From Pyrrhosoma nymphula (Eukaryota > Arthropoda > Insecta > Odonata > Coenagrionidae), in NCBI GenBank assembly GCA_963573305.1, contig OY754332.1, positions 48,707,559-48,771,558 on the forward strand: 64,000 nt of DNA, given 5' to 3'. Of the stretch, positions 1 to 9,485 are shown piece after piece. The stretch's first letter is position 1; each line of letters starts with the position of its first letter. The notes below the pieces were generated by a model. That model had not been told where the DNA came from and did no database searches. It saw only the letters and a program-made list of their open reading frames with translations. The position numbers and the translations under genes are program-made.

Positions 1-578
1 TTTGTTGTCTACTTCCACCATCAATTCACGTGGAACAAATAAAAACTTATTACAGCACACTTGGCCCACTATTAAGCAATAATTATGGCGCACTTGCACC
101 AAATCTGTTGCGCCATCGAGACCAAATTTTCTAAATTGTGATTTATTCTATCAATTTTTAAAAATATTAATGACATCGAGCATCCATTAAGTACCGTTTA
201 AATGTCGTGTTGCCAAATTTTCAATTTAGCATAAAACTGTGAAAGCTTGTGGGAGGAGTGTAAACGAAAATATTATGACATTCAAGACAAATCACATCAA
301 AAATTAAGTGCTGGTAATTTAAAAAAGCAAAGGAACAAACATCTGCACGAAGTTCAATATGACTTTCTCATGGGAGAAAAATTTAACAATAATGGGGTGA
401 ATAAAACCCCAAAAATTGTATTTTATTCTGCAAAAATCCTTTCTTAGTGCGTCTTCAAACTATAACAGGCATATATCCTCAAACATTTACGGTTGTATCA
501 CAAGTAGTTTGTGCTGTGCGTTGAGTGAATGAATCAGTCAGTCAGCCAGGACCATCGGCTTAAATATATAGATTACGA
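1..578. other. Unassigned AT-rich flank
   Basis: I see no gene, repeat or RNA that I can support here. A 66-codon open frame at 247-447 resembles no family I know and looks like chance. The last bases lead into the 8-bp target duplication of the next element. Confidence 0.5.
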
Positions 579-1498
579 CTGCACACTAGGGTGTCCCAAA
601 AAATCGAAGTCGTTTTTTTTTGAACGCATACCCTCTTAATTTATTTATACGATGCCAAAATAATTGTAAATAAAATTTTATAAACGCAGGGCCTCGGAAA
701 CCCGTGCCGACTTGTATTGAAACATGTTAGTACTTGCTAAGTAAGGTGAAAACCTTTCATATGTTAACCCTCCGGCGACTGATGCAGCAGTTTAACCTGA
801 ATGTCAATTTTTTTAAGTAATGGGAAACTAATATATGATGTTTGAACATGGTCTGGTGACTGGCATGGTGGCTGGTTTTTTTTATATCCAAGAAATTATG
901 CCGCGCGGAGTGCGGCGGCTCGCCCACCGAAGGTTCCCACTTCAAGGAACGCACCAAAACCCGACATCTCAAGTTTGAACGCCCAAACGGATCTGACAAT
1001 GAGATGGTAAGCACACAATAACTTCTACAATGTGCACAAAATAAGACTAAGTACAAATAGCTAGACTTACAGGTAGCGCAACCGACATTTTCTTTGATAA
1101 CCAAGAAACTTCGGCGGCGCGCCCACCGGTTAATGCGAATTTAGCAAAAAATGTACAATGTACATTGCACAATTGTACATTGTACAAGGTGTGCAAATAT
1201 AGCAATGAGACTGATAGCTTAGTGTTCGATTGAACATGTGATACGCTATCAGTGCGAGCTGGAACTCGCTAGAGTCACGTTAGTTGTCCGTAGTGATTGT
1301 TTAGTGAAGCAGGTTTTGCTTGTACGTTGTGACAATGTGTTAACGCGTCGAAGCCGTCGATGTGTTTGTAATCAATTGTTATTTGGTTGGTAAACGTATT
1401 GCTTTCAATTAGAGAACAATGAACATGTCAGTGGAATTTCGTAGTTCTAAAAAGGGTATACATATTTTTAGAGGGGCGTAAAACATCTAATAACAGTC

Positions 1499-1598
1499 CA
1501 TGTTGAGAAAACCACCTTTGTTATTTCCACAAAACTTTATTCCGAGTGGCAGCGGAATAAAGTTTTGTGAAAATAACAAAGGTGGTTTTCTCCACATG
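1499..1598. repeat. 45-bp inverted repeat with 10-nt loop
   Basis: Arms 1499-1543 and 1554-1598 are complementary with two mismatches, starting CATGTTGAG on the left and ending CTCCACATG on the right. They lie just upstream of the recognisable transposase sequence in hAT-like copy 1. I found no target duplication and no ribozyme core. It may be a further small foldback insertion or a decayed relative of the palindrome at 2744-3038. Confidence 0.75.
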
Positions 1599-2743
1599 AA
1601 TATCCATAATTTCCACGAGGTCTGGCTTGATATCATTAGTTATATCAAATAAAGGTTCAAAACTGCCGTCTAATAGACAAGTTCTGGCAGTTTTATTTGA
1701 TAATATCCGTGAAGTTAATTTGACTGTCAATGAAAATGCAAATCTCACTATTCGCGAATTTATTATCTTTTGGGGAATTGAATCTTGTAAAGTATTGTGT
1801 ACCTACCAAATCTTTCCCTAATTGTGTGAAGAAACTAGTGAACCATATCAATTTTGGAGGGAGTTACAAAAAATGCACAAAAAACCCAAAACGTATTTAA
1901 GCAGCGCCGACAAGAGTTTGTCAACAACTTAAACATTTTTTTTGACATTAGAAACGCAGATACGCTTCAATTAATGAAAATAAATGAAGACAGAATCTTC
2001 TTACAGCGACAGAGTGAGCCAGGTCGGCCTGGTCACGTAGCTGGAGTGGACAAAAAACTTAAGTAACTTACTGATAAGGAGGAAAGGGCGCGCCTCAGAA
2101 CTATTGAAGAAGAAATGCGACGTGCTACATATTTTTCCACGCCAACTCCTTCGACATCATCTTATGAACCGTTACAAAACGACTGATCTTCTGATTCTAA
2201 TGAAAATGACATGCATTTAAAAGAAGATATTCCAACTCTGATCGAGAGAATACAGCCCGGAACCAGTAAAACAACTTTGCGGAAAAACTTCATTACTCCA
2301 AAATGAGTAGCAGCGCTTGATAGGTGTCAGTTAAGTAGGAAAGATTCAGTGTTTATTCTTGAAGCTACCATTGAGGCACTTTGATATAATACTGATGATT
2401 TTCCTATAAGTAAGTCATCAATTCAAAAGGTTCGTACGGAAAAATGGATTGAGCGAGCGGAAGCCATAGAAGCTAATTTTAAAAACGAGGTACTAAATGT
2501 TGTGACTGTTCACTGGGATGGCAAACTTTTGCCTGCTTTAGATTCTCGGAAATCAAAAGAAGAACGTCTTCCAATAGTTATTTAATATGCAAGTAAAGAA
2601 CAACTTATTTCTCTGGAGAGGTTGGAAAGCTCTTCAGGAAGCGGACAGGCGCAGGCTGTTTGGAACGCGATTGTAGACTGGAATCTCGAAGATAAAGTGC
2701 AAATTCTTTGTTGTGAAACTAAGGTTTCAAATGCAGGTCATAT

Positions 2744-3038
2744 CGTGAATGAAAAGGACTGGCAATTTTCCACAAGAATATATTTTAAATCGACCGGATT
2801 CGGTGTACAACACCATCATCAGGTGAAATCATATCTCATACATCCGTATATATACAAAATTGCTATGAGGCTTGCATAGTAATTTTGTATATATACGGAT
2901 GTATGAGATATGATTTCACCTGATGATGGTGTTGTACACCGAAACCAGTCGATTTAAAATACATTCTTGTGGAAAATTGTCAGTCCTTTTCATTCATAAT
3001 GTCATTCCACAAAATCAAGCCTGAAACAACAACTTTTA
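2744..3038. mobile_element. Palindromic ribozyme-bearing insertion A (Penelope-like)
   Basis: The insertion lies between two copies of CAGGTCATAT (2734-2743 and 3039-3048). Removing it with one copy rejoins the transposase reading SNAGH-INGASVLLEQ exactly, so the boundaries are firm. Arms 2747-2867 and 2875-2995 (121 bp each, about five mismatches) form a near-perfect hairpin with a 7-nt loop. A 43-bp unpaired tail (2996-3038) contains AAGCCTGAAA, also found near the matching end of insertion B at 21994-22164. The arms carry a hammerhead-like motif. Variable 10-15 bp duplications, inverted tail duplications and hammerheads are known from Penelope-like retroelements, so I read this as a truncated, tail-inverted Penelope-like copy or a derived short element. 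No RT coding is present. Confidence 0.75.
2920..2950 (+). ncRNA. Hammerhead-ribozyme-like motif, insertion A
   Basis: The core CTGATGA (2920-2926), one base, stem II GGTGT/ACACC with loop TGT, then GAAAC (2941-2945) and GTC (2948-2950) follow the hammerhead order for a very short stem III (AC..GT), as in the minimal type I hammerheads of Penelope-like elements. Stem I is weak: only the first pair is obvious. The mirror copy in the left arm (2792-2822, minus strand) has the core changed from GAAAC to GAATC, so only this arm keeps an intact core. In a full transcript the two arms would pair with each other and could mask the fold. Activity is not implied. Confidence 0.6.
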
Positions 3039-4504
3039 CAGGTCATATTAATGGTGCCAGTGTGCTTCTTGAACAAAAATTTAAAGAAGATATACTTGCT
3101 TTCCGCCATCACGTATATGAATTGGTGTTCAAAAGCGTGTTCGAAGTAAAAGTTATTCAAGTGACAGCAAATCCTGACATTCCACTCTTCAAAAAGTTCC
3201 GAAATAACTGGAATGGTGTCGATCCAGATAGAGTACAGTGCTATAAAGAAAAGCTCGCATTGCACCTGACTATCCGAAATTGACAATCTCCTTGAGCTGT
3301 AACGAACTAAACTGACCAAAAAAATAGTCAGAAATGACTATCAAGATTTGATAGAGCTTTCTGTTTTATTTTTAGGCGGAGATACACAGGGAAAATTTAT
3401 AATTCGACCTCCAGGTGCCATCCACCAAGCTCGATGGATGGCGAGAGCAATTTATTCCCTAAAAATATCATTACTTCGCGATCAATTCAAAATTACGATC
3501 AAGGATAAGGCAGCGCTGTTAGACGTTTGCCAGTTCATCGTGAAATCCTACGTCAAGCCATGACTCCAATGTATTTTGGCAGTAAAGCACCTTACCAAGA
3601 TTTGTGCTTTTCGAAGTCGATGACGGTTTACGAAAAAATTGATAAAAGCAGCTTTACAGAAGATAAGATTTACTGATGAAGTTTCTGTCTTATCACTGTT
3701 TGACGATGATTTGGATCAAGAAACTAAAGCAAAAATGGTTGAATGGTCACCAAAAAGAATTTATCAACTCACGGCAAACGTTACATCTCATCGAAGGAAG
3801 AACTTCGCGGTCCATTGTATGGTAAATGAAATTAGTAAATATAGAAGTTGTTTTTTTAGCTTTCTGTTTAGGTCACAATTTCGTAAACTGACTTTCTCTA
3901 GTTTTATTTTAGAGAAAAACATATACGTTTTCATTTCATTCAGAAGTAAGTCATTGTGCGATCGTCTTAAAATTGATGACAGTTTTCTCCACGACTGTCC
4001 TGCCATGTGGTCAAATAATGCTTCGTTTCAAGAAGCCAGAAATAAGGTTTCAACTCTGAGGGCAGTGAACGATACAGCTGAAAGAGTGATCAAGTAGATG
4101 CCAGATTTTCACGGTTTAATCACGGTTGAGGAGGAACAAAAGCAATTTTTGCTACGTTGGGTACAAGAACACCGGAAGATTTATCCTGACTGAAAAAAGC
4201 AAACTTTGCATAGAAAATTTAAAGAATAATGTTTTTACATGTTAAACAGTAAATAAACACGGTTTGGGCCTATTGGTGTTTTATTTACTAAATAAACATT
4301 AAGTTCTAGAATCCTTCCATAAAAGCCAGGAAATATTTTTATTTCTCATGTTTGGGATCGAGTCGGCACGTGTTATCATAATTCAATCGCAATAATATTT
4401 ATTATGTGAGTTATTAAGGTCAAATAGAAAAAAGTAGAGGGTATGCGTATTTGATTTCGCGAAAAAAAATTTTCCCTTATGTCTTGTGACACCCTACTGC
4501 ACAC

Positions 4505-5950
4505 ATTTGACATATTTTTAGGTAAGTTTTGACTGAGATGAGAAAATATTTACAGAGCCGCTCCGTAATTATTTGATAGGGAATTTGATACAATAGGTGA
4601 ATTAATAAATTTTGTATTTTATCCTTCATTAAAGTTTGTTACACGTTTCATTATTGCCTGCCATTGCGTTTTCAGCTTACTGAAATTCAAAGAAAATTTG
4701 GTCTAAAAATTGCTTCCCTCCAATACTCTCAGGAAATATGGCCTTAAATTAACAGGGAAATTATCAACCCTGGCTATCCCACACTAGCTTTCTGGAGAAG
4801 AACACGTGGACGCAATGGGGATATTCTACGTTATGAGTTGTAACACTTGAAAATCAGGAAAATCGCCATGTTTAACACCATCAAGAATTCCTTGTGCTAA
4901 GTCTAGTATTAGTGTTCCTTTTAGATGTAATTTATCACGCGTTCTCGATACATTAATCTACACAAAATGTATGTTTAATTGTTCTTTAAGAAAAGCTTCC
5001 TTTTCGTGAGATCTTCCGAAGAATAAACTATAATTCGTGAATTGTTCATATTTTAGTGCTCTTTCGTGAAGGATTGCATAACGGCGCCGAAAGCCGTTTA
5101 AGGTCCTAGACAAGACTTGCTCCTTGACTAGAAAAATCCAATTGAATACAGCAAGAATAATAGTTTCATAAGTTTTTTGGCACTGCAAGATTCACACATC
5201 TAGTTGAGGTTTCTTGCCCCAAAAGCTGCACCAGTAGGAGCTGTAAAAACCTGTAAATATATGGAAAGCCTCATGCATAACGAGAGTATCACGTCATGCA
5301 ATCAATATCTTTATTTTTGTTGAGTAAACATTTTTCCCAAAAGAATTAATATTTAAATAACAATTATTTCATAGGAACCAGTTGAGTGTAGAGGTCGGAA
5401 ACAAAAAGGAGCTAAGGTCGTTAAGCAATTGGATGCTGTCGATATTTCAGCAAATAGAATAGTGAAAACGACGGAGAATTTTCATTATTTATTTAAAAAG
5501 AGTATATTAAAATACAATACGAGTTGAAAGCCGTGTCTGACAACAAAAGTAAATTTCCAGACTGCTATGCAGCAATTCCTAAGGAATTTTGAGGAATTAA
5601 ATTAAATTGTTACAAGTAATTAAAATTAAACGTTATCGGCAGTTTTTGATCATGTTATTTTAATATGCAGAATATCTAAATAAATAAATGAGAAAACGCA
5701 ACACGACACGCGGCAGAAAACTGTAGATTCCAGCTTAGAACTTGAAGGGCGCGTCCCGCGACTTGTGTGGTATGTTCTCACTCTAGGGGCCGTATCCCGG
5801 GAACTACGGATCAGAAATGGAAAATATTTGATATGGAGGATGTCAAATAAGTGATAAGTCGGGGTTAATAACATAAAAGCAATTTTAATAGCCCAAATAG
5901 CCCAGCGCTCCGTTGTCATCAGGCATGACCTGAAAAAAGCCAAAAGTAGC
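4505..5950. other. Unassigned stretch
   Basis: AT-rich with scattered short open frames and no recognised protein. The longest open frame (5650-5943, minus) has no motif I know. No inverted ends or target duplications were found. Confidence 0.45.
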
Positions 5951-6151
5951 TGTCGAGTATCGAGATCGTTAAAATATAATGTTCCGAAGGACCATGAGAT
6001 AAGTTACAAAAAAATAAATGAAACAAAAATATATTGAAACAATAAGTTTTCGGTAAATGAACAAAACATAATCAAAACAATTAAATAAAAAGAAAACTTA
6101 GCACTTTAGTTCCAGTCGTTGATGCTCGGGGAGAAGGGGAACACGGGCACA
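5951..6151 (-). repeat. 3' LTR of BEL/Pao element
   Basis: 201 bp, closely matching 7402-7606. Differences are scattered substitutions and small indels, including the loss of a few bases after GATAAGTT, so the insertion is old enough for the LTRs to have diverged. Confidence 0.8.
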
Positions 6152-6914
6152 CTGTAAGTGGACTTTCATTAGTGATATCATGTCCTAGGGCAATTAGCGC
6201 CAGCGTATTTTCGCGGAAAATGTCCAAAAAGTTTCGGATGCTCTTCAATGAAGCGTTTACATTAGGTAAGTCAACAACATTTCTGATATGATAGCTCACC
6301 AAAGGCCTAACATTATTATACCTTTTATAAAGCAAATCCCAGACAATTTTATAGTTGTTGGCGGAGATGGGCAACCCCTTAACGACATTTAGAGCTTCGC
6401 CTCGAAGTGAGGAAAGAAGATACTGAAATCTTTAACTTTCCGAGAGAATGGTTTTGATCAATCGTTTTTTCGAATAAATTCGAAAAATAAATCCAACCAC
6501 TAAGATCTCCAGCTAAGTGAGGCAAATCGAATCTCGGTAATCTCACTGACGTAGTAGGCAACGGCGAGACGGGTAGAGGGGCAGCATGGGTTTGGACATC
6601 TGCCCTTTCTTCCTTAGTAACGTTCTAATTGTTGCCCTCACGTCACCATAAATATCCGAAATTTCGTCCGATTACATTCCGATGGCCTGGTCGTTGATCT
6701 CGAAGGTTTCGCCGCCAGCATATTACCTTTCAACAAGGTTCTTGAAATGTATGTGCTTTCGTTCTACTTCGTCTAGGTAGGAAAGTAATTTTTCCCTCTT
6801 GTGGTCGGGAAGTTGAATATCAGGAGGAGGTAGGATTTGTTCAACATAGTCCTTTATTTTGGCAAATCTACTTCTTATTAAGTCTGCTTGGCGAGAGAAG
6901 GCTAGATAACGCAT
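6152..6914 (-). pseudogene. BEL/Pao gag fragment (DUF1759-type)
   Basis: Minus-strand pieces follow the order of a BEL/Pao gag. First comes a coiled N-terminal stretch (6723-6914) with QILPPPDIQLPDHKREKLLS. Next is the hallmark segment RLPRFDLPHLAGDLSGWIYF (about 6500-6561), equivalent to the usual LPK-L-LP-F-G---EW-SF block. Then PISANNYKIVWDLLYKRYNN (about 6310-6374) and LIALGHDITNESP close to the 3' LTR. The pieces are in different frames with stops between them. Gag binds element RNA in the virus-like particle; this remnant cannot make it. The zinc-knuckle and pol regions are absent. Confidence 0.75.
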
Positions 6915-7401
6915 TACAATAGCTGTTTAAGCTTGAGAAGACGAAAAGTAAGCGACAGCTATTTGGGGAGGTAGTGAGCGAGCGAGTTAAGAGCAGCAGT
7001 CGACCTTGGAGATAACAGCTGGAGAAGCGGGCGGCGAGTGACGAGGACGTACGCAAGAGGAGGGGGAGTGATATGAGGGAGGATCAGGGCCTTGGGAAAA
7101 ATCAAATGAGCTAAGAGTTTTCGACGCGAAAGAATTTGCCCTGACTAACTGCCACAGGAGTGCGCGTACATTTACAATATATTTGACAGGCCATAAGTTG
7201 ACATAACAAAATGATTAGAGCACAATAGAAAACGACACATTACAATAGTAAGCACGTAAAACAACATACTAAAATGCGGTTAATGTGAACAATAGTGAGG
7301 AGAAGTGACACTGTAAATCTAAAGCTAAGGTTCAATGAAATATTTAGTTGGATACGTGTATAGAATAGCAACAAATACATCTGGCCCGAAGGTCCAAAAT
7401 A

Positions 7402-7606
7402 TGTCGAGTATCGAGATCGTTAAACAATAATGTTCCGAAGGACCATGAAATAAGTTCACACTCAAAAAATAAATGTTACAAAAATGTATTGAAATAATAA
7501 GTTTTCGGTAAATGAACAAAACATAATCAAAACTATTAAATAAAAAGAAAACTTAGCAATTTAGTTCCAATCGTTGATGCTCGGGGAGAAGGGGAACACG
7601 GGCACA
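7402..7606 (-). repeat. 5' LTR of BEL/Pao element
   Basis: 205 bp, direct-repeat partner of 5951-6151. On the minus strand it begins TGTGCCCG and ends ACTCGACA, and is followed by the primer-binding-like sequence at 7384-7401. Confidence 0.8.
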
Positions 7607-8055
7607 TTGGCATCACTCACACACGAGGGGTTTTCTTGGGGGGCTGCGGGCGGCTACTGACCACTATCACCGCTATATGACTTCCGAAGGACCAAACGGA
7701 CGACTACCAAGCCCATCCAACAGGCATAGCAGAACCGAGCGCTTTTAACGCCATCTATAGGTGTAGTAGATTTGATTATTGTTGAATACGGTTATAAATA
7801 TAAGATTTTATGAAATCAGCCGAGCTAATTTTTAAATTTTAATCTTCTGCGTTATTATTATTATGATCTTAATTGCCATAAGATCCAATTTACCAGAGTG
7901 ACTATGAGAAACAATTGACAACGCCAAGCGTCCATCCAACTCAAGGGAATCGTCGGTTAAGTGTAAATAATATTTTGGGATTTATTTGCAAACTGAGACG
8001 TCCGAAGTGTTTTAAGCAGTTGGTGTTTGAAGAATTCAAGGGAGAATCCTTTAAA
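7607..8055. other. Unassigned upstream region of THAP exon
   Basis: Contains a short G-rich stretch near 7625-7660 and CGCCATCTATAGG (about 7750-7762). The position is compatible with a promoter or 5' UTR for the THAP exon, but nothing proves it. Confidence 0.3.
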
Positions 8056-8132
8056 ATGCGCGAATCTTGTGCAGTTTTGGGATGTCAATCCAAAGGGTGT
8101 AGGTTTTTCAGGTTTCCCCGTACAGTTGCCAG
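8056..8132 (+). CDS. Possible THAP zinc-finger first exon
   Basis: ATG at 8056 opens MRESCAVLGCQSKGCRFFRF followed by PRTVAR, then AG|GTAAGAT at 8132/8133, a good splice donor. THAP domains start with a short M-x-x-C-x(2-4)-C zinc pair and then an F-x-F-P segment. Here Cys5, Cys10, the aromatic FFRFP block and the exon end just after it fit well. The rest of the domain (a Trp, the second C-x-x-H pair, AVPTIF) should be in later exons, and I could not find them downstream. THAP domains are DNA-binding modules in host transcription factors and in P-element-type transposases; either source is possible. This may be a live host exon or a stranded fragment. Confidence 0.45.
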
Positions 8133-9454
8133 GTAAGATATATTTTGGTTTACTGTCATGAATCATATTTTATCCAACAACTATAGGTGGTTAGATCTGT
8201 TACCCCACATGTTGCCTTTTTTATGCTATTGATACGTTATAGTGATCATCTCAGACAAAATAATGAAATGAATTTATCAACATGTTTTTGTCTTAATTCA
8301 TCCTTTGGGTGTAAGGCGTACTCAATGAGCGAACCTTTTCCCGTATTCTCGTCGTGGAATCATTGCATAACGTGACTTATATCATTTTCTATTTTCAGTG
8401 AAAACCTTCATTTGCAATTTTTATACTCATATTTCGTATTGCTTATCTGGTGAAAATAAAGTGTACCAAAAGCGTTGAGGCAAATGTTGCATGAAATGAG
8501 TGCCAAGTGGCAGAAGAGTGGGAAAGCACTTGTCAATGGTGACAATTGAGACTATGGCGGCATGAAGAGAGGAAATTCGTGAAATGACCAAACGGAAAGT
8601 ATAATAGCGCAGCAATGTATATATTTATCGCTCGTTTTTCTCACATTATTTTCATCAGGTTAAGCAATATGGTGATGGTTTATGTTAGCTATACATGAGA
8701 ATCATAAGTTAAAGTTGTAGAATAATGTTGTTTGGTAGTACGACATTTATTTATACTGTGGAAAGGAAATTTCATTTAATTTTCTTCAGTACAGATCTGT
8801 TGAGTCATAAAGTACAGAGTTGGTTTTCTCAACATGGACTCATTTTATCTTAATATGCTTCCTTTTTAATGACGTAAGAAACAAATCTTTACCTTTTGTA
8901 TTTCATTTGTACCTTCATGTTAGTGGTTAATTTCAACATGCCAAGCATGCATTTATGTGTACATAGTAAATGGATTGGATTGGATTTCGGTGACGGAACT
9001 AATCATTATAGCATGCCAGGGTTTTTGGCTGGATGGTGCATTGTGCAATTATGAGTTCCTATGACCCCTTAAGCTGTACTGGCAGAAGTGATAATAGTCA
9101 TTTCTGATGTGGAAACCAAAACCAGAAAGCTCTTAGGGTAGGAATCAGACAAAAGGTAGTCCACACTTCTGCTCCTCAGCGAGGTGGCTGCAGAAAGGAG
9201 TGTAACACCTTAGCATGAGGAGGACCCCTCCGCAGCATTATGTATATTTTGTGCATGTAGAATTTGTTTAGGTTGACATTTCTGCATGCATAAACGAGAT
9301 CAGCTGTATTTTTTGTCTGTAAAATTGTTTTTTATAGGTAATTGTAGTGAAGACAGAATCAATACAAACTTTGTAAATTTCACAATGGATGCAACATACA
9401 TTGTGAAGTTGTCAAAATTTGTTTTGATTCTCTCAGTATGGATTTCCATAATTG

Positions 9455-9485
9455 ACTCGATACTCTCAGCCTGAGAGTATCGAGT
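9455..9485. repeat. Perfect 15-bp palindrome, 1-nt loop
   Basis: ACTCGATACTCTCAG (9455-9469), a single C, then its exact complement (9471-9485). No target duplication seen. Confidence 0.8.

Larger units (their letters stand above)
1627..4191 (+). pseudogene. Decayed hAT-like transposase, uncharacterised family
   Basis: A long degenerate reading runs through several frames. Recognisable blocks in order: a basic segment ending SSIQKVRTEKW (about 2420-2450); VVTVHWDGKLLP (about 2500-2530), a likely first catalytic Asp; VQILCCETKVSNAG (about 2697-2737), where relatives have CCDTTASNTG, so the second acidic residue is Glu here; RHHVYELVF (3103-3130); IHQARWMARAIYSLKI (about 3420-3470); and a C-terminal block around AVNDTAERV (4060-4085) ending in HRKIYPD. 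I recognise the blocks from uncharacterised arthropod and cnidarian proteins. The CCDT..SN, H-containing and RW blocks recall hAT transposases. Damage includes in-frame stops near 2184, 2305, 2383 and 2583, frame changes near 1890 and 3560, and the insertion at 2744-3038. A possible intron, gt at 3821 to ag near 3951, lies before the C-terminal block. Not functional as written. Confidence 0.72.
587..4496 (+). mobile_element. hAT-like DNA transposon, copy 1 (inactive)
   Basis: The ends are inverted: TAGGGTGTC at 587 and GACACCCTA ending at 4496. A second shared block, GCATACCCTCT, lies near the left end and, inverted, near the right end. The element is flanked by a perfect 8-bp target duplication, CTGCACAC, at 579-586 and 4497-4504. 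An 8-bp duplication with TAG-type termini is the pattern of hAT elements, although P and Merlin elements also make duplications of about 8 bp. The interior carries a decayed transposase on the plus strand (1627-4191), interrupted by a younger palindromic insertion (2744-3038). Length is 3.9 kb including that insertion. A relative lies at 30238-33186. Boundaries are well supported; superfamily assignment is inference. Confidence 0.82.
5951..7606 (-). mobile_element. BEL/Pao retrotransposon, internally deleted
   Basis: Two direct repeats of about 200 bp (5951-6151 and 7402-7606) begin TGTCGAGTATCG and end CGGGCACA on the plus strand, giving TG...CA LTRs for a minus-strand element. Just inside the 5' LTR (7384-7401, read on the minus strand) is TTTTGGACCTTCGGGCC, the kind of primer-binding region I associate with BEL elements. 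The interior holds only leader and part of gag. Protease, RT, RNase H and integrase are missing: the gag reading ends almost at the 3' LTR. I found no convincing 5-bp target duplication. This is a deletion derivative, not an autonomous element. Confidence 0.75.

Noticed and set aside
1150..1187. GTACAATGTACATTG palindrome as a regulatory site
   Set aside because: A simple inverted run inside decayed transposon sequence; nothing links it to a promoter.
5650..5943. GCCTGATGACAACGG on the minus strand as a ribozyme
   Set aside because: No stem II partner followed by GAAAC.
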